Source: Collybiopsis luxurians FD-317 M1 (lineage: Eukaryota > Basidiomycota > Agaricomycetes > Agaricales > Omphalotaceae). From it: 50,671 nucleotides of DNA. The translations under genes were made by a program, and so were the position numbers. A model generated the notes under the pieces. The model did no database searches and was not told where the DNA came from. It was given only the letters and a program-made list of their open reading frames with translations. This document shows, piece by piece, positions 22,841-39,354 of the stretch. The DNA lies in assembly GCA_000827265.1 (NCBI GenBank), contig KN834772.1, positions 538,000 to 588,670 on the forward strand. Reading direction: 5' to 3'. Each line of letters opens with the position of its first letter. Position 1 is the stretch's first letter.

Positions 22841-24084
22841 ATCAACGATAGACTACCCGGCCACCTAAGGGTATTTGGCTAATTGCACTAGCTACGCCGG
22901 GTCGTCCATATAGTAACAGTGCTTCTGGATGCAATAGCTTCTTGCCTGTAATTTGAGCTCTTTTGCAGATTTTTAAAGCATGAAATGATAGTGTGGTGAA
23001 TATTTTGCAGAGACGGGTCATTTGTACTGCACCCGACCACTGTGGGAATTATTCCAATTTGGCTGCTCAATGTCGTTCATAGTGAGGAGCAGGACTTGTA
23101 AGACAATGAAATAGCACCAGATGGTTTGAAACAACATATAATAATAACATAGAAAGCTAAAAAATAGTATGAATGACAAAAAGTTAACTATTACAGCTAA
23201 AATCTCCACAAAATACACCCAAGACTGACGGGGCCATTCCTCCATTCAATGTTGACAGAAGGCCGACAGAAAGTCACATTGGGGATTGAGAAGGCCTAAG
23301 GTATTAGGAGGAGTGTGTTGAGCCCAGAAGAATCTCAAAGAGACAGCAAACTGTTGGCAAAGTGTCTACCAAAAGCAAGCCAAGTCAATGCATCACGGAA
23401 TGACCTGGCAATGCTAGAGAGCAAACAAAGAGCCTTTAGAACAAATGAATTTAGAGATTGAGATGAATTAGAGATGTATCAGAAGCCTTTCTAGTGATCC
23501 AAAGTCTACCCAATATCCTTTCTCCCACACCGAGCCCTTTTTGCTATGACCGACAAGCATGCAAAAAAAAAATCTAAAAGCACAAGAGAAGTGCCAAATG
23601 CAAGGAATAGATCCAAACTATTAGTGGTACCGGTTTTTTGGCATTTTGGCTGGGGCATCATTGAGAACCGGATTGAGACTTCTTGTGTGTAAGAGGGTGT
23701 GAACTCTTGAAGCGCTGCGCAGAATATTGTATACTGAGTGCAAATCAAAAGAGTAGAGACATCAAATAGGCCTGAAATATATGCAAGGAGATGATAGAGA
23801 TTCAAAACTGCCATCACTGAAGCAACATGGTGGGGGGAAACGCCAGCGGAGGACTCGACATCCAGAAATGGCCTTACAAACCATGTTTCTTGAACATTTC
23901 CAGGTGGTACCTGATCCGCCATCACTCCCACCAACTCGCGCCAGCCCCCAAAGTAGTTCAGAACATTCATTTCACGTTACTCTACAGTATCGAACACCTC
24001 CCAAACCATCCTGAGGTCTGCGGAACTTGGTATACGGCGAATGGCCGAGTACCTACCCCTGGCCGGGTACCTTATCGTTGATGA
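22841..24084. mobile_element. 1.24 kb DNA element with ~40 bp terminal inverted repeats, inserted in unit 3
   Basis: The left end reads ATCAACGATAGACTACCCGG. The reverse complement of the right end reads ATCAACGATAAGGTACCCGG, with similarity continuing through a GGGTA and a GGC block. TACT flanks both ends (22837-22840 and 24085-24088), a probable 4 bp target duplication. Removing the insert restores the 3' flank seen beside copy 4 (gttactgctcaaagctataaata). Inside are only modest minus-strand frames (23506-23970, 154 codons, with two hydrophobic stretches; 23018-23245) that resemble no transposase I know. I therefore call it non-autonomous or decayed. The superfamily cannot be assigned from these ends. 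Confidence 0.7.
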
Positions 24085-24149
24085 TACTCAAAGCTATAAA
24101 TATTACAAATATTATAATAAGGTATAAATCAAACTAATGCTTTGTCTCA

Positions 24150-25015
24150 TCAGAGTTCGTTAACCGCTTCCTTCAGTTTCGTCATGGTATCCCCAATTTT
24201 TAACGATATTTTCCTTGCCTTCCCGAGAGTAACCTCCTCATCCGGAATAAGATACGAGTCCGGAAACGTTTCTTGTCCGAACCACTGACGAACCGTCTCG
24301 GTACTCACTACATCCCTTGCATCCTTCATCAGCAACCATGCCAATGCCGCCTCTCCATGAGAAATCTCTCCATGGAGGAGATCCAGTTCTGGCCTTCTTT
24401 CATCTTGTAGCATTGATTCTCGCTTAACTCGTGCCTCCGCAAGATGAGTGATGCCTAGGCCGTCAGGATATGCTATAATCAAGTCGTCGACTAATGACCA
24501 GTTCACGTTTGTCGGAGCGAACTTTGCCCCAAGAGGTGCGTTATCATGCACCAAAGACGCGTCATGCTCAATCACATTATGCGCCGCTAAGGCATCGAGT
24601 GATAACCACCGTTCGAATTTGTGACCGCAAGTGGCAATACCCCCTTCGACGAGGAGTCTGGCAAACGGGGTGGAAAGGTGGTAGATGGAAGTAAGTGCGG
24701 AGTAAAGAGATGATGCTGAGATTTCTTTGCCTGAACGATTTCTGTGAGAGAGTCACCAGTTAGTTATAGTATCGAATTCGATGAGTTGGGAACGCATATA
24801 TACATGTATCCGTGATTGGCAAGCGCGTTCAGCGCTGGACAAGGAGATCTGACATCCCCTGGACCCGGAGCTATGAATGCATGTTCTTCATCGTCTGCCC
24901 AAGGTCGTCGAGACGAAGCCAATTCTTGATCACTGGAGCTTGAATGGGAGAACCAGAAGACAAAGGCTGAGAATAAGGAGAATAAGTGGCTGGTACTAGG
25001 GAAAGAGAATGGCAT
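24150..25015 (-). CDS. Heme-thiolate peroxidase/peroxygenase, copy 3
   Basis: The gene has two exons with the conserved splice after SPCPALNALANHGY. Exon 1 starts MPFSFPSTSHLFSLFSAFVF (signal or anchor). Exon 2 opens INRSGKEISASSLYSALTS and contains LLVEGGIATCGHKFERWLSL, AAHNVIEHDASLVHD and HGEISHGEAALAWLLM, ending LKEAVNEL. It is closest to copy 1 by eye and the frame is intact. The TIR element lies 66 bp beyond its stop codon, in the 3' flank. Confidence 0.87.
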
Positions 25016-25050
25016 ATGGATTTGAATTTGATACTTACTTGAGGACGAAC

Positions 25051-25072
25051 CGACTTTAATACCTTCGATAAC
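25051..25072 (-). promoter_or_regulatory. Conserved core-promoter block, peroxygenase copy 3
   Basis: This is the copy 3 version of the shared block (minus-strand TATTAAAG core), 36-57 bp before the start codon. Similarity to the other units stops about 15 bp further upstream, near 25088. Confidence 0.5.
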
Positions 25073-25089
25073 AGCAATTGGATGACTCG

Positions 25090-26018
25090 GGCCGCACCAA
25101 GTTTAGGACCCGAAAAGTGCGCTACTGGAGTATATCATGGAAACCTCAAAAACAATAAACCTCAATTACGTAGGGACGCATACAACACGGCCGGAGCACA
25201 CCCTGGATTTATAGCTTGTCAAGAAAACGTAGGCCAATGTTTAAAAAATGACAGATTCGCGGCTGATGGCAGCTGCTTGAGCCGGTTGTCAGCCGGGCTA
25301 CAAGACGACCGGCAAGTATACGTATACGTAATAAACCTTCTCGCTTGCCCTGTTTCTTTCAAAGTAATTTTCTGCCGGCGTGAAAAGACTTCGAAGGGCA
25401 GGAAATTAACTCGGCGTTGAATGAGCCTTGGCTGCTTAGAACAGCTGACAGCGACGACGAAGAAGTTTGCAAAAAACATCTCGAGCGATGGCCAGTCAAT
25501 AACAGCGGGGTTTCAAGTACATTTACTGGTCCTTTGTCGTCAATTTTCTGCTGATATTTCCTTCAGTGACACCAATGGATATACGCCCGCAATACATAAC
25601 TATGTGAAACGAACAACTCTTGCACTTCGTGACCTATTCCGGTAGCCTTCTTCAAAATAATCTCGCTGCCGTCGACTGGACTATGTGTTTCAACCTTGCT
25701 AAAAATACTCGTCACGTCTAGTCCTCGACAAGCCTTCTCCAGAAGACATACTGCGCTTTATCGCTACCAAATTTGCCTCAAACCCTTTCTCAATCACTCC
25801 AACCGTGCCTTATACTATTAGCACCTTCTCTCGTCGTGATTCTGCTTCTTTGAACCAGCGGAAAGGTAACTTGTGTCCTTCTAAGATTGAATCCCGTCGC
25901 ATTATTTCCAAGTTGACCTCAATTTATATTAAACCTTGGACTGGTATAGGTACGCGTGTTACTGCTCAAAGCTATAAATATTGTAATAAGTTATCAATTA
26001 AATTAATGTTTTGTCCCA
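25090..26018. other. Spacer between units 3 and 4, with unrelated insert and PDAT relic
   Basis: From about 25090 to 25590 the sequence does not match the flanks of the other units and has no recognised gene. From about 25595 to 25690 (TGAAACGAACAACTCTTGCACTTCGTG...) it again matches the PDAT 3' end. From about 25700 to 26010 it is the repeated peroxygenase 3' flank. Confidence 0.45.
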
Positions 26019-26905
26019 TTAGAGCTCGTTAAAGGCCCTCTTCAGTTTTGTCATTGTATCCCCAATTTTTGTGGATATTTTTTTTGCCTTCCCGAGGGTA
26101 ACCTCGTCATCAGGAATAACATACGAGTCCGGAAACGTTTCTCGGCCAAACCACTGTTGAACCGTCTCGGTACTCACTACATCCTTTGCATCCTTCATCA
26201 GCAACCATGTCAATGCCGCCTCACCATGAGAAATCTCTCCATGGACGAGGTCCAATTGTGGCCTGCTTTCATCCCGTAGCATCGATTCTCGCTTGACCCG
26301 TGCTTCGGCCAGATCAGTGATGCTTAGGCCGTCAGGATATGTTGAAATCAAGTTGTCGACTAATGTCCAATTCACGTTGACCGGAGCGAACTTTGCCCCG
26401 AGAGGTGTATTATCGTGTACCAAAGACGCGTCGTGCTCGATTTTATCATGCGCCGCCAAGGCATCGAGCGACAACCACCGTTCGAACTTGTTTCCGCAAC
26501 AGCCAATACCTCCCACGACAAGGAGCTCGGCAAGCGGGGTGGAGAGGCGGTAGATGGAAGTGAGTGCCGAGACGAGGGACGACGCCGAAATTTCTTTGCC
26601 TGAGCGGTTACTGTGTGAAAAATTTCCAGTTTAGTATGTTATCGGATTTCATCGGGGAAGCGTACATACATATAGCCGTGGTTGGCTAGCGTGTTGAGCG
26701 CTGGGCAAGGGGATCTGGAATCGTTTAAACTAGGGGTTATAAACGCATGCTCCCTATCGTATGTCCAAGGTTGTCTAGACGAGGACAATTCCTGATTCGA
26801 GTCGGAGCTCGAATGAAAGGGATTGGTCGTGAATAAGAGGGCAAGAACAGAGAGTTTGAACAAGTGACTAGCACTGGGCAAGGAGAAGGAAGAGGGCATG
26901 TACAT
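26019..26905 (-). CDS. Heme-thiolate peroxidase/peroxygenase, copy 4
   Basis: Exon 1 ends SPCPALNTLANHGY and exon 2 opens INRSGKEISASSLVSALTS. It carries LLVVGGIGCCGNKFERWLSL, AAHDKIEHDASLVHD and HGEISHGEAALTWLLM, and ends LKRAFNEL. The open frame reaches 26944, but the conserved promoter block lies only 8 bp upstream of that ATG. I therefore use the ATG at 26905 (MYMPSSFSLPSASHLF), which also aligns better with the N-termini of copies 1 and 3; 26899 is an equal alternative. A GCC-to-GCCG region change gives Cys-Cys where the others have Thr-Cys. It sits directly downstream of the intact PDAT gene, probably reflecting the ancestral gene order. Confidence 0.87.
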
Positions 26906-26951
26906 CTTGAATTCGAAGCGACCGGCGGATATCGAGCACTTCAAGACGAGT

Positions 26952-26974
26952 CGACTTTAATACTCCTCGATAAC
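26952..26974 (-). promoter_or_regulatory. Conserved core-promoter block, peroxygenase copy 4
   Basis: This is the copy 4 version of the shared block (TATTAAAG core). Its position argues for a start codon at 26905 or 26899 rather than 26944. Confidence 0.5.
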
Positions 26975-27318
26975 TCGACTGAAAAATGGCAGTGATGAGG
27001 TTTCAGAGTCAATCATGAAAGCTATTCCTAGCAGCAAGATTTCTAACAATGATGATCACGAAGGCATTGTGCGCCATGAGCCTTGTATCTGAGAACTGTA
27101 TTCAGTGGATACCTTACTTTGAATAGATTTACAGGGATACTAGTTTCATCGGCAGCTATGTGCACCAGGCAGTGTTCCGTGATGAGTATAGAGGTGCCAT
27201 GTCAACAGAACAATACATATCATAGTAATAATCATATTGAGGATTATAGTATAATCCCTAATAACGGATCGCCACGTCCAACTGATCAACAGTTTATGTT
27301 GAGAGTGGAGAAAATCTG

Positions 27319-30300
27319 TCAGTTGTCCCATCCAATTCGTCTAGAGTATGACCTGATATCTGAAACGAAACTCTCTTGCACTTCGTGGCCTACTCCAGTA
27401 GCCACCTTCAGAATGATCTCGTTCACAGCGGTAGAACCAAGGACGTCCACATGGTCTGAGGTATTCGCTCCACCGCGCGGCATAGATGGCACAGGACGGT
27501 GAGGAAGCTGAGAGAGAATAGACAGATAATCAGTTTAATCAACATGGCAGTATTCGAAAGGAATGCATACCTCAACGACCGTCACATTGATTCTGGATGG
27601 ATTCCACCGTTTTCTCTTCCATCCTTCTACACACATGGCTCCTAGACTGATGAGACTGACGGTTCCATCCCCTTCGCCCATTTTGACCCCATTGCGGACC
27701 TGGAAACCGACAGGATACATGGTTTGAGCTTTACATCTCATAAATTCCGTAACCTACCTTGGGAACCGCATTCTCATCAGTATACTCTGCGTCAATCCAG
27801 CTCTTTCTCATTAGCGGGATATCCAACGGCGTACGAGGAGTTATCCCAGCGCAGGGCCCAGTCTGGTTCGAACTTGGATCCGGATCATTGCAGTGAGGTG
27901 TTAAACCATCAGCGGCAGATTCGTCATATTCATATTCGCCGCGGGTGTACCAGTATGAGCGCTGGTAGTATTTATAGTCACGGTAAGCACTGACGACCAC
28001 ACGTCAGAGTTTATTATTTACCTCTGTCTCCTTCCCGTGCCCATAGACACAGAACATTTTCATTGAGGGAGCGTTCGGCAATCTGTCGGACAGAACTGGA
28101 TGAGGAGCCCAAATTGCATAGAGCATCGATACTAACCTGACTTCCAAGGGATTGGTCCATTTTGTATGATCAAAGTCATTTCGCTTTAGCACTTCCTCGT
28201 CTCTTTCGATCCCGAAGGAATAGTTTGTAGCAAGCATTTTCTTCGGACCTTTGATTAGTGAAAAATTGCACCACATTCATCGGGAATCAAAAACCTGGAA
28301 ACTCGACGGCGTATGCTCTAAGATCCATTGCCCCGCCATCTCTGAGGTCATGTTATTCACTCCTTTATCGTCCTCCCTTAAGTGATCTGTCCAAGACTTT
28401 TTGTCTCCCTCCTGCACTGGTACGGATGCAGGCAACTGTCTGAACGAAATCAGTTCCCCGTGAGTATGTCGGCTCCATTGGTTCTTGGCGCTCGGGTCGA
28501 TATCCAGTTTTTCGAATTCCACTTCATCCAGAGGGTCATCCGGAGCAAAACTAGAATTGCCCCAGATAGCATTGCCGCCCTGAGCGGCCCGGTTAGGATT
28601 CAGTTGCTACAGCCTAAGATCCTGTTATATGTACCTTGATCCACATACTTGCACTCCCTGCCCAGCTCAGGAACAGTTTGCGCCGTTCAGCACGGGAAAA
28701 GAAACGCTCCAGAACTTAGGGAGGCATATGTCATTCGTTCATTTCCACTTCCCGGTTGGATAATGGGCGGTGACTTACCATAGGATCCGGCAGGATTCAT
28801 CTGCACGGTATCTTTCATTTCACCAGAAAGAAAGGCCGCCATCGCCTTGGCCTATAAGAAATACATTCATTATGTTCTTTGCTCGGACCTTCACATGCAA
28901 AGTCGCACTTACAACACCCTACAAAGTACAGGAAGAATTCAGCGACGTTATCCCCACGGAGCACAACATCGAACAAAGAGAGAAATGGAGACTTCTTAAG
29001 CAGCCGATTTACGTACCAGATGCGTCCCAGCTATAGATATATATGCTTCAATATGGTTCTGCCGTCAGAGAAAATGGTTAGAAAGCAGAAATAGCCAATG
29101 TTATTCGGTAACTGGCACCGCAAGATCTCACCTCAACCCAGTCTGGTCCACCGCCTCCATGCTCTGGAGACTCTACCCATTTGAGACTAGATGGGAAGCA
29201 ACTTAGCGCAGAACCTTGACGAGGGACCTTCGATGCGGGGAACTCACAAATACTAAACCAGGCGGGAGTATCAATGAATTATTGTTATTGGAGTGGATCG
29301 ATCGAATAGGTTGTGTACCAGAAATATCTATATGGATGGTGAGTTGAAAGAAGCTAGAATCCGCCTGGAACTTACCGTTGCACCCATGGAATGAGCAGCC
29401 ACCACCTAGTGTCTGTTCAGTATTATACCGTAGCGCCGATCCACAAAAGATCTTACTGTTTTCTTCCCTTGTCGTCTCCTGAGATACTGCCGGTCAAGCG
29501 CTAAACATAAACTAAATCGAGGAACATACTTGAAACTCTCAATGGTACTCTTCAACTTGGAAAAATACCCATCCCTCTCCTCCAGATTCCAATAAGATAA
29601 TCGCCAGTCGTAAGGCGCGAGGTGAAGATTGTTCGTATCGTAATTGACCACGGCTAGATTCTCAACAATTTTGGACCTTTGAATATCACACGCGTGTCAG
29701 GCTAGACTGCGCACTGGTCAAGAAAGCGTGCACGCACCAAATCCAATAACCCTGAATAAATGAACTTGCAGCATCTATGCCTTCTGCTGCACGAATCTTT
29801 GCGTCAGGAGGGTCAAGACCAGTTACTGGATCAAGCATCATGGCCGCGATCCACTTGTCTCGATTAAAGGTCACTTGCGAGAACATGTTAAGACCTCCCC
29901 AAAGCTTTTCACGGAAAAACGGTCGGTATTCAGGAGTGGTAGACCATGATTCGAGTCCCTAAGAGGGTGTCACTTCATCGAAGAATGATGTTTCATGGTC
30001 AGGACTCACTGTCGATATAACACCGGGAATCAGCACAACCGGATATTCTGCATCCAGACCTCTCGCCTTCATGGCCTCTCCTACTTGAAATTCTCTGCCG
30101 TCTCGATTAAATTTCCAGACTTCGGGAATATTGCTTCGCAGTCTGTTCCACTCAGACTCCACTCGTGAAAAATCGAAATCCGGCCATTGAGGGATGATAT
30201 CGTATTGGTCCATGAACAGCATTATTTGAGCATGCATGTCTTGAATATCGGATGGCTGAACAAAGGCAAACGCAAGGAGAATTCCAACTTGGAAAAGAAA

Positions 30301-30619
30301 CATAAGACTAGATTGCGGACTAGGACTGAAGTAACGCACAGAAAACACCCAGTGGAAAGAGGAATCGACGTGTAGCAAATACAGAACGACTCTGAAGCTG
30401 GTTAGTTATCTACGATAGTGCTATCCCGGACTACCCTACCCGTTTTCGTTTCAACTCATGGACCTCTTTTAATAACGATTGTTTCGTGTTCCACAGGTCG
30501 AATTTGACTGGATCGCTGGTCTCTGGAGCTGGAGAGTTTGTGCCTGAGGTATCTGAGTCTGATTCAACAGGACTTTCTTGAATTTTGAGCGTAGACTTTA
30601 ACCGGCGTCTGAGGGACAT
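27319..30619 (-). CDS. LRO1: Phospholipid:diacylglycerol acyltransferase (PDAT, LCAT family)
   Basis: This is a multi-exon gene whose enzyme moves an acyl chain from a phospholipid to diacylglycerol to make triacylglycerol in the ER. It starts MSLRRRLKSTLKIQE at 30619, with a short cytosolic N-terminus and one membrane segment (FLFPLGVF joined to GILLAFAFV). Next come EYPVVLIPGVIST-GLESW, FREKLWGGLNMF, MMLDPVTGLDPPDAKIRAAEG and DWRLSYWNLEERDGYFSKLK. The nucleophile motif is AHSMGA. Lid and core blocks follow (WVESPEHGGGGPDWV, AFLSGEMKDTVQMNPAGSY). The catalytic Asp lies in GEGDGTVSLISLGAMC and the His in SDHVDVLGST. The stop is at 27319-27321. All catalytic elements are present and the gene appears intact. 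Its 3' end is the source of the decayed fragments between the peroxygenases. It is divergent from the gene at 30736, about 116 bp away. Confidence 0.92.
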
Positions 30620-30735
30620 GGTGGCGGTCGAGAAACGAGAATGGAAACCATGAGCGCGACGTGAAGCGGATGATCAGTCGATGACAGATTTTTCGCGTGA
30701 CCATGAGCAATCGTCCACGCTCTTAATTTCGAACC
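30620..30735. promoter_or_regulatory. Very short divergent promoter (PDAT / unidentified gene)
   Basis: Only 116 bp separate the two start codons. The two genes therefore very likely share a bidirectional promoter and may be expressed together. No specific element was identified. Confidence 0.45.
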
Positions 30736-31658
30736 ATGGACACGGTTCGCGTCGAGCTGCGGCGCCTCGCTCACAACTCGAGGGCTCACAGCTTCCAGGA
30801 CTTCAAGAATATCTATTGTACGTCCAAAGTCAATTTCAAAAACATTTCTGTTTAGATCTCTGTGTCCAGCTTTCATTTCCGAGCATCTCTCCGCAGAAGA
30901 TTCGAAGCTAGCTGTGAAAGCTCCTCCTCCAGAGCTCCTAGCACAGCTAGGACGAAATCTGATCCATCCAGACATACTTGTCGAGTGTATACCTGATCTA
31001 CTCGAGGCTCTAGCTAACATCGAGCGATGGAGAAGGAAAGTTTGGGAACGAGCCGACCTTGTGCTCGTTTCAGACAAGTACTGGCATGATTATTCCACCG
31101 GACTGACGGAGACAGATAAGAGAGTCTTGCAAGCCATCGTCGACTCCCACGAGGTCATACGAATTAATTTCGTCGAGATTTCGAGGCAATACTGTCATTG
31201 GGTATTTCTCTCATTGTTTCTATCTCAATCTCAATTCACGCTCTGCTCCAGCACCTGCATCACATTTGGGCTCATGGCTCTGTGAATGAGTTTCTTCAAA
31301 CCTTCAATCGTTATTTCCCTATGCTCGCGAACACGGCACAGGCGTACCCTTTCCTACAACATCTTGATGCACCCGAAACCTCTAAATTCGCTGATTCGGG
31401 AAAAGTCTGGGTCAAATTCATTTCAGACTGGTTAACGAAGCTGACAGAGGGTGGCCCTGAGTAAGAGATCCTTCTCCCGTTGTTTCCAAGCTAAACTCGT
31501 CCCTTCGTAGCCCTAAAGTGGAAGTGCGAACAGAAGAGGAACTCCAGAGAGAAACGACAGCCTATCTCACTCTTGTACAAAAACAGATCGATACACTGGA
31601 GAAGATACTCGACAAGGAAAAGTACGAATATCGAATAAGAAACGAATCAAGGACATAG
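30736..31658 (+). CDS. Unidentified conserved-looking helical protein
   Basis: The chosen start is the ATG at 30736 (MDTVRVELRRLAHNSRAHSF). A first intron of about 52 bp joins NIY to SFISEHLSAEDSK. The next exon carries APPPELLAQLGRNL, LVECIPDLLEALANIERWRR and DKYWHDYSTGLTETDK. A second intron leads to HLHHIWAHGSVNEFLQTFNRY and WVKFISDWLTKLTEG, and a third to KVEVRTEEELQRETTAY and QKQIDTLEKILDKEK. The protein is almost wholly helical with a coiled-coil-like end. I do not recognise the family. The 3' end is uncertain: a further intron after GAKAA-type position 31620 could add a short last exon (EPPRFMLQF...) up to about 31830. Confidence 0.6.
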
Positions 31659-31829
31659 CGATCCAGAGCCGCCACGATTTATGCTCCAGTTTACGTTGAT
31701 CAATTGTACAATACATATCGAGAAAAGAGCTGTAGAATTACTCAAAGCCGACAGTTATTTTGAGGCGGATGATCAGGCGAGAAAAAATATTATAAATATG
31801 ATTCAACCGTCTGCGCTATACCCATGCTC

Positions 31830-32342
31830 TCATTCCTTCTTGCCTATCTTCCTTCCAGCCCACTCGCCGAACTCTTCAAATGATTTCACTACGTGCTTAT
31901 CAGCATCCCTAGCCCAAACAAACGCCTTCTCCAAATGCTCATTCCAACTAGCTTGCATCACTGATATAAATGGCTTGTGCTCTATTCTGGAAGCTGCCGG
32001 CGGCGGGTATGTTGATATCCAGGCTGGCGTCGGGGAATTGAGAAGGAGGTAGGATTGAGTGTGTAGGCTGCAACGCAGGTTGAATGACTTCTCGAGAATG
32101 ACAGCAGCACAACGCTCACTCGGCCGAAAGTTGCTTCGTTCTACAAAGTTCAAAGGCTTTATTAAAATACATCGACCCATTCAAGAATACTAAAGCTTGC
32201 CTGGACTGCATCAAATTCGAGAATCCATAGTATATCTAGAGCAAAAGACGCGCAGAGTTAGCCAAGTTACGCGCGCGAAAACTGCACAACTCACTCCTCC
32301 GGCGACCAGCGCGCCTGAAACTGGGCCTAAAAGAAATGACAT
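31830..32342 (-). CDS. MIC12: MICOS complex subunit MIC12-like protein
   Basis: The gene is short. Exon 1 is MSFLLGPVSGALVAGG from the ATG at 32342. A GT-AG intron follows, then YYGFSNLMQS, giving a glycine-rich N-terminal membrane segment typical of Mic12/Aim5. The next splice appears to use a GC donor (CAG|GCAAGC) and an acceptor near 32067, joining LHTQSYLLLNSPTP. The C-terminal part has YPPPAASRIEHKPF, a WNEHLEKAFVWAR helix and FEEFGEWAGRK. MIC12 proteins are inner-mitochondrial-membrane subunits of the complex that shapes crista junctions. The match rests on length (about 100 residues), the N-terminal segment and the PPPAA-R-I pattern. Identification is from memory of the family and moderately sure. 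Confidence 0.62.
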
Positions 32343-32510
32343 CTGCGTCGGTGAAGGAAGGAAACAGCGAGGAAGGCGGCCCCCGCCGGCAAATGGATTA
32401 TTCCCAGCACGTGATGAATCGCGACGCGTACGGTGTTTACATCTTGGTTCACCTGTAACTCTAATGGATTGGCCACATATCGTTTATATGTAAATTTATC
32501 TCGCGTTATC

Positions 32511-38757
<6,247 letters not shown>

Positions 38758-39354
38758 CAATATCCATGTTATCACTTTGTGTTATAATATTTATTGTATT
38801 TTATCGTTTACGAACAGTATAAGCAGCGTAATAGCGTAATATCTTCTTTTATTTGAAGATGTAAATATCTTTGTTTTGCTTCCATGGTATCGATACTGTA
38901 AACATGTATATTCCTTATTTCAATGAACACTCGTATATCTGATTCTACTTACTTCCGGATCCCAATATGCATTACCTTGCAGACCTTCATTCGATCGCTG
39001 TAATTTCGAGTTCCAGCCTGAGAGTCCATGATCCTTCGCGGTTCAAGCTTCAACTTTCGGAGGATCTTTTCGCTGGTTTTGATATCATGAACTTAGCACA
39101 GCAAGATTGTTGAGTACTAACCTATACCCTCAAACCGGGTGGCAAGCGGACGAATTGCGGATCTCAATTGGAGCGTTTGGACGCTAGCCGAGCGCTTAAT
39201 CTCTAGATTAGTAATTCCATCGCTATCGTTATCGCAGTCATCAGCTCCCCAGAGTTATTCCACTCTTTGTTGTTACCAAACTCAATCGGCTCCGAAAACT
39301 TTCTAAAATCGTCAATCCACTTAGCTAGATCACTTTTTGACCAGGAATCTCGTC
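38758..39354. other. Intergenic; 3' half is a copy of the aldo-keto reductase promoter
   Basis: From about 39020 the sequence parallels 41590-41865 upstream of the second reductase. Shared blocks include CTCCCCAGAGTTA, ACTCAATCGGCTCCGAAA and CTTAGCTAGATCACT. The first ~250 bp are AT-rich 3' flank of halogenase 2 with no gene. Confidence 0.5.

Noticed and set aside
23506..23970. 154-codon frame inside the TIR element as a transposase
   Set aside because: No DDE, zinc-finger or other transposase feature is visible. It has hydrophobic stretches and may be a chance or captured frame.
30598..31077. 159-codon minus frame overlapping the divergent PDAT promoter
   Set aside because: It is the antisense shadow of the plus-strand gene at 30736 and has biased Ser/Arg composition with no family features.
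31681..32052. 123-codon plus frame as a separate gene
   Set aside because: Its 3' half is antisense to the MIC12-like coding exon. Only its start might be a last exon of the gene at 30736.
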